A stretch of DNA of 64,000 nucleotides from Panax quinquefolius (lineage: Eukaryota; Streptophyta; Magnoliopsida; Apiales; Araliaceae), in contig CM035166.1 of assembly GCA_020205615.1 (NCBI GenBank), positions 81,583,135-81,647,134 on the forward strand, read 5' to 3'. Shown in pieces: positions 47,788 to 58,689 of the stretch. The position numbers were made by a program, and so were the translations under genes. The first letter of the stretch is position 1. Every line of letters starts with the position of its first letter. Below the pieces are notes generated by a model. It saw only the letters and a program-made list of their open reading frames with translations. It ran no database searches and was not told where the DNA came from.

Positions 47788-48650
47788 TTGAAGACGTGTT
47801 TCGGAAGATTTTCGGGACTTCTTTGTGACGGAGAAATTGAGTTCGTGATCGACTTAAGCGGCAAGAACAAACACCGATATCGAAGGCCCCGTCTGAGAGA
47901 ATGGCTCGGTAGAAATGAAGAACTGATGAATACGATTGCAAGAGTTGCTAGACAAGAAATATATTCACCAAGCGTATCGCCGTGGGGGGCGCCAGATTTT
48001 ATTCGTTAAGAAGAAGGATGGAACAATCGTCTTTGCATTGATTATAGAGAGTTAAACAAAGTCACTATTAAGAATAGTATCCAGATTGCCTAGAATAGAT
48101 GACTTGTTTGATCGGTTGAAGGTGCTAAATATTTTCAAAATTGATTTGAGAAGTGGGTATCACCTGATTGAAGGTAAGAAAGGAGGATATACCTAGACGG
48201 CATTAGAACTCGGTATGGACATTACGAGTTTACGGTGATGTCTTTTGGTTTAACTAATGCCCCTTTGCATTCATGGATTTGATGAGCATGGTGTTTAAAC
48301 CATTCTTAGACAAGTTTGTAGTGGTATTTATTGATGACATTACGGTGTATTCCAAAACTCGAAGAAGAACACGTGGAACATTTCGTTTGACATTGGAAAC
48401 ACTAAGAAAAGGAAAAGTTATACGTGAAATTCTCTAAGTGCGAATTTTGGCTCGATCGTGTAAAATTTTTGGGTCGTGTGATTGACAAAGATGGGATTTC
48501 GGTGGATCCATCAAAAGTGGAAGCTGTAATCAATTGGGAACAACCAAGAACACCATCAGAAGTGAGGAGTTTCTTGGGACTATTTGGTTATTATAGAAGA
48601 TTTATTCAAGATTTTTCTAAGATAGCCACTCATTAACAAATTTGACAAGG
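47788..48650 (+). pseudogene. Element E reverse transcriptase
   Basis: RT motifs in shifting frames are LFVKKKDGT, IDDLFDRLKV, FKIDLRSGYH, YEFTVMSFGLTNAP, and the catalytic FIDDITVYSK (FIDD/YVDD box) near 48330. The thumb reads [20 protein letters not shown] and [20 protein letters not shown], ending near 48636. Several one- or two-base gaps break the frame. Confidence 0.82.
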
Positions 48651-49330
48651 AAAGTTGTAAAATTCGTTTGGACGGAGAAATGTGAAAGAGAGTTTCAAGA
48701 TTTGAAGAAGAAGTTAAGTGTGGCTTTTTGTGTTGACATTACCGATAATAATACATGAAATTTTGTGGTGTATAGTGATGCCTCACATAAAGGGTTGGGT
48801 TGTGTTCTTATGCGAGCGACAAAGTTATTGTGTATGCATCAAGACAACTAAAGGATTATGAGAAAAGGTATCCGACTCATGATTTGGAATTGGGCTGCGA
48901 GTTGTATTTGCTATGAAGATATGGAACACTATCTTTATGGAGAGAAATGTGAGATCTACACGGACCACAAAAGTCCAAGTATATTTTCACTCGGAAGGAT
49001 TTGAACATCGTCAAAGAAGGTGGATGGAATTGATAAAAGATTATAATTGTGAAATCTTTTTTATCATCCCGAAAAGCGAATGTGGTGGCGAGATGCTTTA
49101 AGCGAGGAAAGGTCGGGAGAAGTTGATCTTGATAACAACTCGGGAGGAGCTCATTTAAAGAATGACAAAAGCTGGGGTTGGAAATCAAATTTTCAAAAGA
49201 ATCGACGAACAACTATTCCGGATAGAAAGTGGTCCAACTTTAGTGGACAAAGTGAAGAATGCTCAACTACAAGATGAAGAGTGTGGGAAAATCAAAGAGA
49301 ATCGATTGAAGGCGGTGATGTAAAATACAA
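48651..49330 (+). pseudogene. Element E RNase H
   Basis: VYSDASHKGLGCVLM (first catalytic Asp) near 48771 and EIYTDHKSPSIFS near 48955 are the Ty3 RNase H landmarks. A RRWMELIKDYNCEI segment follows near 49017. Frames are broken. Confidence 0.78.
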
Positions 49331-49379
49331 GATCGATCTTGAAGGACTACTACGGTTTGAGGAAGAATTTGGGTTCAAT

Positions 49380-50470
49380 GAACACTAGAGTTGAAAGAAG
49401 AAATTTGACTAAAGCTCATAGCTCAAAATATTTGATTCATCCAGGAAGCACGAAAATGTATCAAAATTTTGCTTGAGCATTTTGGTGGCCGAATATGAAA
49501 AGGGGACGTTCTTGAGAATCGTAGCAAAATGCTTGACATGTCAAAGAGTAAAAAACCGAACATCAAAGACCGGTGATTACTTCAACCGTTGGAAATACCG
49601 GAATGGAAGTGGAACACATCACGATGGATTTTGTGGTGGGTCTTCCAACTACTCAGAGAAGATGCGATACAATTTGGGCTATAGTGGACAGACTGACGAA
49701 ATGTGCACTTTTTACCAATAAAGATTAGATTCAATCTTGATCAGTTGGCAAGATTGTACATTAAAGAGATCGTTTGAGGCATGGAGTGCCGATATCAATT
49801 GTGTGTCGATAGAGATCCGGATTCACGTCGAATTTACGGAAGAGACTACAAGAATGCATGGGGACATAGTTGCGAATGAGTACGACTTATCATCCACAAG
49901 CAGATGGCCAAAGCGAATGAACAATTGAGACATTGGAAGATATCTTTGAGAGCATGTGTCATGGACTTTAAAGGAAGGTGGGAAGAACAATTACCGTTGG
50001 TGGAATTTGCTTACAACAACAATAGTTATTCGCATGAGCATCGGCATGCCACCTTACGAGGCATTATGCGGAGAAAGTGCGAGAACTCCTTTGTCTTTGG
50101 GATGAAAGTCGATTGAGCATATTTATTAGGACCAGAGCTGGTGCAACAAAGCTGCGACATTGTCAAACTCATCGAGATGACAAGATTAGTAGCGACCCAA
50201 GAGATATGAGAGAAAAAGTATCTTGATCAACGAGACAAGATCGTGCATTCGACGTAGGAACTTTTGTATTCTAAAAGTTTCTCCTGGAAGGAAAATTTGT
50301 TTCGATAAAAGGGAAAGCTAAGCGAGGTTTATTGGACCCTTTGAAGTCTTTGCGAAGAGTGGGAGAAGTGGCTTACGAGGTAGCTCTACCTCGAGTTGGA
50401 AAACATTTATAATATTTTTCACATTTGATTATTACGACCATATAAACCCGACTACAAACATGTGATCGAG
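49380..50470 (+). pseudogene. Element E integrase
   Basis: HPGSTKMYQNF and CLTCQRVKNRT near 49440-49560 are the zinc-binding part. HHDGFCGG/ITMDFVVGLP near 49620 carries the first catalytic Asp, and TTYHPQADGQSERTIETLED near 49885 the region around the catalytic Glu. KVSPGRK near 50275 and ARFIGPFEVFAKSG near 50320 are the C-terminal GPY/F-type segment. No chromodomain is seen. Broken by many shifts. Confidence 0.78.
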
Positions 50471-50679
50471 TATAAACCGTTGCGATTCGAGAAAGATTTG
50501 TCTTATGAAGAGGTTCTATCCGGATAGTCGACGAGGAAAGAACAAGTGCTCGGGAATAAAGTGATACCTTTTGTGAAGGTGATATGGAGGAACCACAACA
50601 ATATTTGAAGAAGCTACGTGGGAACTCGAAGAAAATGTTGAAAGAATACCACGAGTTATTTGTTTAATCTGTGTCTTGA

Positions 50680-50775
50680 TTACGGGGACGAGAATCTTTG
50701 TAAGTAGGGAAGAATGTAACGAATGATTTGTTTGAGTTGTGATTACGAGGCGAGAATCCTTGTAAGGAGGAATGA
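50680..50775 (+). other. Duplicated polypurine-tract region of element E
   Basis: Two tandem copies of a ~70-bp segment (TGATTACG.GG.CGAGAATC, TTGTAAG, GAATG, TGTAAC) lie before the 3' LTR. The second copy leads into the real LTR start TGTAACATTCGAG at 50776. The first ends with a decoy TGTAACGAATG. Confidence 0.7.
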
Positions 50776-53700
50776 TGTAACATTCGAGAATTTTAAAGTG
50801 TAATATTAAATATTTATTAATTTATATAAGTATTTAATGGATATGTTTATTGTTGAATAAATAATTGTTCAATTTGAGTTGATGTGGTTTAGTTAATTAT
50901 TTGTTGAATAAATAATTAAATATTAAATATAAATATTTATTTATAATATTAAATATTTATTGAATTATATAAGTATTTAATGGCAATTTGAGTTGATGTG
51001 ATTTAGTTAATTATTTGTTGAATAAATAATTAAGGAACTAAGAAAATTAATTGTTATGAGATTATATACCAATTTAATTTAATAAGTAAGTTAGAGAGCT
51101 TATAGTGATTTAAATAAATTATAATATTTTAAATGGGAATTGTAATTTAAAATATTAGTTGATTAAATAAAATTACAATTATAAAAGAAATTATAGTTTT
51201 GTGATATTAAATTATGTATTAAAGTAATTTAATAGATTAATATTTGAATTGATTAAATTGATTATTTAATTTAATAGAAGTGTGACAAATAACCTTGCTA
51301 TAAAGGAGTTATTAAAATAAATTAAAGAGAGTTTAATTTAGTTTTTTGCCGAACATGCCTTATTGCATAATAAGTCTTTAATCTAATGATGTTTTAGCAA
51401 ATTAAGGTATAAAGATTTAATCCATTTATTTTAATTAGGTTTTACCAAACAAAGTGTAAGGGTTAATTGGTTATTTTATTAAGCTTAGCAAACAAGCCTT
51501 ATGGCTTTTGATTTTCAAAATAATATAAGCGATGTCGGTTAAGTTAGAGTTATATTATATATTTAATATATACATTATATCCATATCGTTATATTTTTAT
51601 TACGTAAACTAGAGTTGGGAGAAGAGAGAAGAAGAAGAAGAAACGAGAGAAAAATTTGAGAAAACTCTAGAGAGAGAAAGTGAGTGATTCTAAACGGGTT
51701 TTGAAAAAAGGAATTGGAGAGAAGAAGCTTGAGAATAACCATCATCTTCTTAATCAAAAGTAGGAGCTTAATCTTTTCTTTAAAAGTTAGTTTTTTCTTC
51801 TTCTTCCAAAAAGTTCTCTATGAAAATTTTATAAAAGATAAATTGTTGTTATGTATATAGTTTTGTATGATTATTGATTATATGGTTATTTCATGAGTTT
51901 ATGCATGATTATAGAGAAATTAATTCATATTATATATATGTGTTTTGTGAAGAAAATATATTACGGTGTGTTCATATGAAAAAAATATATGAGTATGGCT
52001 TAATTTAAAATAGAAATTAAGGTTTAATTAGTTGTTAGATTGATAAATTGATTATGGAAATTGATAGAGTATGTATAATCATAACTATGATGTTTTGAAA
52101 TTTACATTTTGATTGAAAAACAAAATCACAGTGTTGTTTTTCATTAAAAATGTCAACAATGGAGTTTTGCCAAAAACATTGAAATTGGGTGTTGTAACTT
52201 TGATGTTTATGTTATTTTATAAGTAGAAACATGTTAGAAGTCTTCAATATATGTTTATATGAAGTCTATATGTGTATTACATGTTAATTAGTCTATTAGA
52301 TTAGAGCTTTTAGGCGATTTGGCTTTTGTTCATCTTGTTTTAGAGAGCTTGGTGGCTAGATTCGAGTGCTGGCGTCAATGTGTGCCATCACCAAGACAAA
52401 TATCGATCTCAAATACAATGTCCACAGCCAATGACGATGGCTTGTGACTCGATCAATGGCCTTAACTTAATGCCATGTGCGAACCACATGATAAAGCGTG
52501 GAAATTGCATGAAAGTGAGTTAGCGAGATTTGACAGTTTTTGTTTAAGTATACAAATTTTGAAAATAAATGTTATGTGTTAATAATATGAATGTTAAATG
52601 ATGATTTGATTAGTATTAAACTATGAATGAGCATGTTATCAAGGGTTAATTAGTATTAACGTAGTTGATTATGTGAATTGGTAATTTAACTACATGATGA
52701 TATACATTTTGTTTATATAGATATAAAATGTTGGTAATGACTAATTATGTATGATGACATATGTATATATGTATAAGGTATTGATTCATGTTGTAAGGTT
52801 TATCTTGTGCTAAAGGCAAGTTTTCTCTAACTCTATTCTTATAATTGAGCAAGTTTTCTAATCCTTTATCTTATTGAACTAATTATTGTTTCAATTTGAT
52901 TACCTTATAATGATGCAAAATTTATCTAAACTTTGGTTTGATGTTGAACAAGTTATTCTTGTATTTCACTTGTTGTTTAGCATGCATAACTAAATTGCTA
53001 TGCATGTTTAGTATTCAATTCTAATTAACCTTGGCTTAGTATTATTCAAGCAATGTATGCTCTAGTTATTCAAAATGTATGCTATTAATTATTCCTAATG
53101 CATGACTTTAGTTTACTATAATTGATTCAATCACGATTATTCTATAGTATTGTGTTATTGGTCTTATTCAACTACTCCTTAGTTGATGTTCGTTAAATTC
53201 AAATTTCCTTGAAAGCTTATCCAAACCAAACTTACTTTAGTGCGGACTTGTATTCTAAATCTTGAGATGAACAACTCTTTTAATAGAGGTTTACGCTTAG
53301 CGTTGAAATGGTTGTGCATAATACATTGTCTGAAGGTTGATCCCCCCCTAAGTGCGTGGAGTCCTTATAGTCTTATATTTGTTAAAGTTAAAGTTGAAAG
53401 ATTACTTATAAGCTGTGGACATGATTCAGTGGTCATTAGACCCTCGGTGAATGTTATAATTTTTAGAAAGTTAATAGAATATATTGTTCGAGTTCTATTG
53501 AGCCTAATATTGGCAATTGATGTAAAAGTTTAAAGATTTACTTATTGTTATTTCAAGTGGGCCTTGTTTGCTCACTCTTGCACTATAAAATTTCTTTGAC
53601 TAAAGTTGAAGCGGTGGCGTACCTAGCACCGATAAGGAAAAGGAAAGATGAACAAATCTTGAAGACTTGTAATAGATTTGATAGTTTTATTATCGGACTT

Positions 53701-53908
53701 TGGTTTAAAGATTGTAATGAAATTTATTTAATTTCGCATTTGAATGATTGTTGTTAAAGGTTAGATAACTTTGGGAGATTTTTATTTAAATTTATTCTGT
53801 ATGGGGTTTTATTATTCAATTATTAATTGGGTAGTTCTCCACGATACGTACCTACGTATGAATGTTTTGATAATTGGGTAAATCTAGAAAATGAATGTTT
53901 TGATTAAG
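50776..53908 (+). repeat. 3' LTR of Ty3 element E, interrupted at its right end
   Basis: It starts TGTAACATTCGAGAATTT and follows the 5' LTR to ATGTTTTGATTAAG, then breaks off where element F begins. A local duplication around AATTGGGTAG...GAATGTTTTGAT lies at 53822-53904. The ORFs 53240-53533 and 53545-53757 are LTR sequence. Confidence 0.87.
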
Positions 53909-54912
53909 TGTCAACTTCTCCGCCTTTCTTTTTTCTAAATGGCCACCCCAAGCCCTCTATTTATAGAGGGGGAGTCAGCAGTGTACCTGGTGCACCAACT
54001 GTGTACTGAGGTTGCTGGGTTGCCCGGGTTTCTCGGTCGTGTCGCGTCTCACAAGATGCATGCGTATGCACTGCAATGTCCGCTCGATCTTTTCAGAATT
54101 GCAATCCGGGCATCCGACTGAGGTATATAAGACCTATTTTGGACCGCCGTTGTCGAGAGTTGTAAAATGGCATGAGATTAGAGGTTGTACGAAGTCATAA
54201 AGATGGTACGGTGCCTTCCGGTCTTCAAGCTTCAAATTCTATCCGTTACCCTACACAATAGTCACTCGGGACTGGTTTTCCTTGATTCTTGTGGGACATC
54301 GCTATGTAGAAATGTATGTATGAGATGTTGAGACGACGTGATATGGCCTTGAATTGGCGAGATGACAACTTTGCCCCTCACTGGAGTTATCACCAGTTTG
54401 GACTGGTAAAACAGACGTTGCTCAGGGTTATCTCTGAGATTGGACTGCTGCAAGTGTTGAAGGTCCTCAGTATCATCTTTGAGGGGTGCCTGTCCTCCCG
54501 ATATTATCTCCAGGTCTAGTCTTGAGTGCCTCGGTGTGAGTGCCGAGGTTGAAGCTGATTGCATGTATTTGAAGCAAGCATTTCTGGTGTTATCGCCAGA
54601 ATTGCATTCCTTGGGGTTATCACCAAGGTTGGTAGCTGCTATTCCCAATGTTGGGACTGAGACTGGATACCTCGGGGTTGTCTCCGAGATTAATCGGTCT
54701 TCTCTGGTGGAATTTCCGGTGTTGGAATAGCATGCCTCGGGGTTATCTCCGAGGTTGGAATTGTTACTCCCGGTGTGTGTTCCGGGGTTAAGACTGAACT
54801 GCCGGTAGTATTCGAACTGGATGTGAGCTGTCTTTTAGGGTTATCTCTGAAAGATGAATCTGCATTCCTGAAATGTCAGTGACAGTTATGCAAAAAATTT
54901 TGAGTGTCTACA
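53909..54912 (-). repeat. 3' LTR of Tat-type element F
   Basis: On the minus strand it starts TGTAGACACTCAAAA (54912) and ends AGAAGTTGACA (53909). About half of it is an array of short inverted repeats (see the hairpin array). The ORFs 53939-54730 are LTR sequence. The boundaries rest on the TG/CA ends, the polypurine tract and the break in element E's LTR. No second copy is available. Confidence 0.7.
54380..54854 (-). repeat. Array of hairpins with a constant 8-nt loop
   Basis: On the plus strand the stems are: ACTGG/CCAGT (54380), CTCAG/CTGAG (54421), CCTCAG/TTGAGG (54465), CCTCGG/CCGAGG (54529), TTCTGG/CCAGAA (54582), CCTTGG/CCAAGG (54609), CTCGG/CCGAG (54671), CTGG/CCGG (54704), CCTCGG/CCGAGG (54735), TCCCGG/CCGGGG (54768), TCTTTTAG/CTGAAAGA (54831). 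Every loop is 8 nt. Five loops are GGTTRTCT or GGTTATCA, and others are AGTTATCA, TGTTATCG, TATCATCT, TGTGAGTG, TGTGTGTT and TGGAATTT. A compact TCCCA/TGGGA stem with a 4-nt loop lies at 54643. The stems differ but pair. Confidence 0.85.
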
Positions 54913-54932
54913 GATGCCCTTCTTTATCATAT
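54913..54932 (-). other. Polypurine tract of element F
   Basis: The minus strand reads GATAAAGAAGGGCATC directly before the LTR start TGTAGACAC. Confidence 0.65.
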
Positions 54933-55184
54933 TCATGCAATGCAATGCAATGCATGGGTAGGATAAAGAATCCTAGACACTTGAAATACAGTTTGATGTA
55001 TGATGCATGTGTGCAGGGTTGTTGCCCAACATGCTGGGGATGATTGCCGGATCCTTGTAATGTTTACCGATAATTGGCCATTATGACCTGATTGGATGTG
55101 TGATCCGAATCTGTTAGGATGTTGATGTTGGGGATATCACCAAAGTCCTTAATTTTTGATACAGACTTGATTCCGAAGAGGTGC

Positions 55185-55690
55185 CTCTTATGTGTAAGAG
55201 ATCTATGGGGATAAAGCTTCGTCTGTTTGAGGATGTGTATAACATATTCCATCATCAATCCTTTTTGATGATGCTGACTTTTTCCTGGTTTGTATCGTCG
55301 GGATGTGTTAATGTTCTGTTGGATTTACTGCTGACAGCATATGTTGTCAGGGTTGCCTGACCTTCGTTGACGTGTAAATCAACGACTGATACCCTGTTGG
55401 GCAGATTGTCAAGGCTGCTCTACCTTCGCTGACGTGTGTATCAACGGAGCATTACGTTGTGACCCCTGCCGGGGATCTGATGGGGAATATGAATATCAGA
55501 GTACGCAATCATCGAATAACTTTCGATGCCTCGATGGGTTTATTTGCCATCGGCTGAAATAACGTCAAGGCTGCTCGACCTTCATTGACCCGTACATCAA
55601 TGGATGACAATGCGTGGTGACCCCCACCGAGGAATTTCTTTGAGTCTGCGTTGTGACCCCCGCCGGGGAATGTTAAAGAATCAGGGTGTT
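55185..55690 (-). repeat. Further hairpins and repeats inside element F
   Basis: Stems with 8-nt loops: CTGACA/TGTCAG (55331), CGTTGA/TCAACG (55365), CGCTGA/TCAACG with one mismatch (55427), CATTGA/TCAATG (55583), and CTCT/AGAG (55185). Three degenerate units of GCTGCTCGACCTTC and three of GTGACCCCYGCCGGGGA recur here. Confidence 0.75.
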
Positions 55691-56439
55691 GACCCTGGAT
55701 TGGTGGCATTGGACCTGCGCAAGGTATTCGCGAGCGTGGTTGGTAATATTTGAGATTACCGGCATAGTGTACCCTATGTTTGGGCAAATACCAATGAGTG
55801 ATGGGTACCCGACTGGCGTCGAGTATATGATTTCCACCCAGAGAGTTCCTCTCTTTATAGATGGAGGGTGGGAGCTCTATTTAGGAGAGTGTGCTATTAG
55901 GAGCACCACATGGGAGATTCGTATACCGATCTTGCCTCCTGCCAGCGCGTCGTTGGCAGATCTCACCACCGGCCACCGATATCCCTTTGTTGGGGGTTGA
56001 CGGCTTTGCATTATCAGAGGGTCCTTGCACTCAGGAGATATTCCAGCGTTGGTAGTTCCCTCGTACTATTGGAGCCCAGACCCGCGCCACTTAGTTCATG
56101 GGGGATATGGTTCCAGGATCCGTGATGACGACGGATTGACTAGCATGTGTCTGGGATCCGACTCATGTGACACAGATTGACAGTTTGACCCAGCGGCTGG
56201 ACTGGGCATATTTCTTTATCCGAAATTTGGGCAGAGATCCGACATAGGCAGATTCATTTGATCCTTCCAACTCAGGCGCTGGCCCCTCAGATGACCCATT
56301 TGGCTTTGCCGGCATATATCCTCCTTTGTATAGGCCTGACATTCCTGTTGATAGAGATCCAGTGACTCAGGAGGAGTTACATCAGGTGGACAGGATTGAT
56401 GATGTAGATATTAACACCATCGTCTTCTTCTGATGTGTA

Positions 56440-56556
56440 TCCTCGTTATATCTTTTGATAGGCCTCTATTAGCTATTGGGTGGCTGTGCCCCATTCTCGC
56501 TATATCTTTTGATAGGCCTCTGTTAGTAGTAGGGCGTCTGTGCCCCATTTTCCTGT
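56440..56556. repeat. ~58-bp tandem duplication
   Basis: TATATCTTTTGATAGGCCTC and CTGTGCCCCATT recur twice in direct order with small changes, just upstream of the antisense ORF. Confidence 0.7.
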
Positions 56557-56825
56557 ATTTATAGTTGTACAGAGATGACGTATATAGATGTTGATATACT
56601 TAGGAATGTATGCACAATTTTTCATTCCCTATATCATATTGCCATCTATTATCTGCAGTGCATGTACCATGTTATGCATATGTATGTATTTCCAGAGATA
56701 TTCAGCATTGACCCCTGGATGGTCTTATGACACGGCCCATACAGATGTCTTCTTCGATAGTTAGCCGTATTGATCATACCCCACCATTATGGGTGGCATC
56801 TGACATGTGATCGTGGTATGATAGC

Positions 56826-58474
56826 ATGTCATCATCAGACAGGGTGACCATAGATCATTTGTTGCAGCATACTATGACCCTGTTGATGATTCAGGTTCCC
56901 ACAGGATTCGTGGATGGCATGCTGCTAAACCTTGGGTATATCGAGAGGCGAGTTTTACGATTTGGGACCCAGGAGTTGACTCCCACTCTGGAGGAGTATG
57001 GACGGTTGACGATGCTGCCACTGGACAGACCTTGCTTGCATATGGCTTTGGGGGACTTGAGTCGATGGTTCATGACCCTCACTGGATTAAGGCGTAGGGT
57101 AGTGCAGAATGAGCTTACCTCTGGCCACGTTATATCCCAGCTTTTTTTGTTTGACAGATTTGGCTCTGAGGATAGTTATACACGACATTCTGGAGGATCA
57201 TTGGCATCTAGCCAGGGTGGATGTACTGCTATTGTGTGTACTGTTGTATGTCTATATGCCACGGTGCATGGATGAGATAGACATTGGAGTCATCATGGCA
57301 GTGAGAGCTCTCAGGGAGGGTTGTACCATTATACCAATGATTATAGCAGAGACTCTGAGGTCAGCTACATACTGCTGCACTTATCACCCAGGAGTGTTTA
57401 CAAGCAGCACGATCATGCTGTATGTGTGGTTTATGTCACACTTGAGACCGATCAGCACCTTTAGACGGCATGGATATTGTTTTACCCATGATATAGCCAT
57501 GTCATACTCCTTTCAGCCATCGAATTGTACAGACGCCATGTCTTGGTCGATGTTCTTGACGAATATCAGAGATTCGTTTGTCATACTGCAGTGTTCGGAG
57601 CTTAGCTCACCCTATAACTTCATTACTCATGCTCCGGGCATGGATTATCTCCCTCTGGCTGGTTTGAGGGGTATGACTACCTATCACCCGATGGCCGTGA
57701 TGTCGCAGTTTGACCAGTTTCAAGATTTTCATCCTTTTGAGGGCGCGCTAGGTCAGCGTTTAGCTTCTCGCTATCTCTCAACAGAGGATCGATCCCGTTT
57801 GTACGCTTGTTGGGATCAGCATGAGGTAGCGGTTTTCTCTATTAGCCATCCGAGATGTTCGTCAGAGTATTCTGCGTGGATAGAGGCAGAGATTTCATCG
57901 GCTGCGGCAGTATCCACAGTACCAGATAGTGATTCAGATGATGGAGAGCCCATGGAGGACATTGATTCCCACATCGAGGAGGAGATACTTGCTGGGTTGC
58001 CAGCATTTCCTTTAGATTCTCCCGATTACAACCTTTGTCGCCTCTGACATTGATTCAGAGATTTTGAGCAGAGTCTTCATCTAATGACCTTCGAGAGAGA
58101 CTAGGCTAGAGCCTTGATGTTGATCGCCCTTGATGGGAGAGACGCAGCTTTGTTAGAGAGATGACTCATTAGCTCACGGAGATGCCGCTATCGTCTAGTG
58201 GGATGAGGCTAGATCAGCCAGAGATGTAGTGATAGTTGAACGGGATAGTGCCATATCTACTCGGGATGTAGCTGTCACAGATAGTACTACAGTGAGGTCC
58301 CTTACCACTGGCATGATTGCAGAGATGATCACTTACATTGATGAGCATATGGTCACCATACAGATGGCTGCAGATCTATTGGGTCGTGTGGACACCCTTG
58401 TTCAGGAGACCACAGCTTCGCCTCCTTCTTCTGAGAGGGATGCCATGTTGGGCTTGTTAGCTCGCACAAATTAG
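56826..58474 (+). pseudogene. Antisense ORF of element F, DUF7745/plant-mobile-domain-like, frameshifted
   Basis: The N-terminal part (56826 to ~57165) carries GMLLNLGYIERRVLRFGTQE and LTPTLEEYGRLTMLPLD, matching the 'FG..DLTPT.EEY..L' motif of DUF7745-type proteins. After a frame shift near 57165 the next frame (to 58047) carries DVLLLCVLLYVYMP and MIIAETLRSATYC, then LYVWFMSHLRP, matching the 'ILAETFRS' and 'LLLAWFHSH' motifs. An acidic tail follows. After stops and another shift, the last part (58229-58474) has a heptad-like ERDSAISTRDVAVTDS stretch. It is opposite to gag-pol and lies between pol and the 3' LTR, where antisense ORFs are known in some Tat elements. The function is not established. 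It could also be an independently captured gene. Confidence 0.65.
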
Positions 58475-58689
58475 AATAGCTATTTTGTCCTGTACAGTTT
58501 ACATTGTGTATATCAAACAACATTATATATAGCAGGAAAATATATTTTTGATCACTCCTCTTTTAGATATGCTCTGATACTTGCTTGATATTTTGCATGT
58601 TTCTTCAGGGCTTGTGATCTTGATGTATTCTGAATTCCTCCTTGAGGGATGGACATTGAGTTGTCACTGGAAAGTTCAGAATGGATCAT

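Larger units (their letters stand above)
41744..53908 (+). mobile_element. Ty3 element E (Tekay-like), full length, many frame shifts
   Basis: LTRs at 41744-44883 and 50776-53908 flank a primer-binding site, a leader, gag with three zinc knuckles, protease, RT, RNase H, integrase and a polypurine tract in Ty3 order. The last ~65 bp of the second LTR are displaced by insertion of element F at 53909, with ATTAAG just before the break. Coding parts are recognisable along their length but broken every 50-200 bp by 1-3 base gaps, although the LTRs are largely near-identical. Such a contrast can come from assembly error as well as from decay. Confidence 0.88.

Noticed and set aside
54529..54854. 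CRISPR-like or tandem-repeat array
   Set aside because: The units are not direct repeats with unique spacers. Each is a different inverted repeat with a shared loop length, inside a plant LTR.
54890..54930. TGAGTGTCTACA region as an internal repeat rather than an LTR border
   Set aside because: The purine tract AAAGAAGGGCATC on the minus strand directly before TGTAGACACTC, and the break in element E's LTR at 53909, fit an LTR border better.
55686..56125. Plus-strand ORFs upstream of the antisense ORF as its N-terminal part
   Set aside because: No DUF7745-like motif was recognised, and the region is full of element F repeats. The evidence is too weak to annotate as coding.
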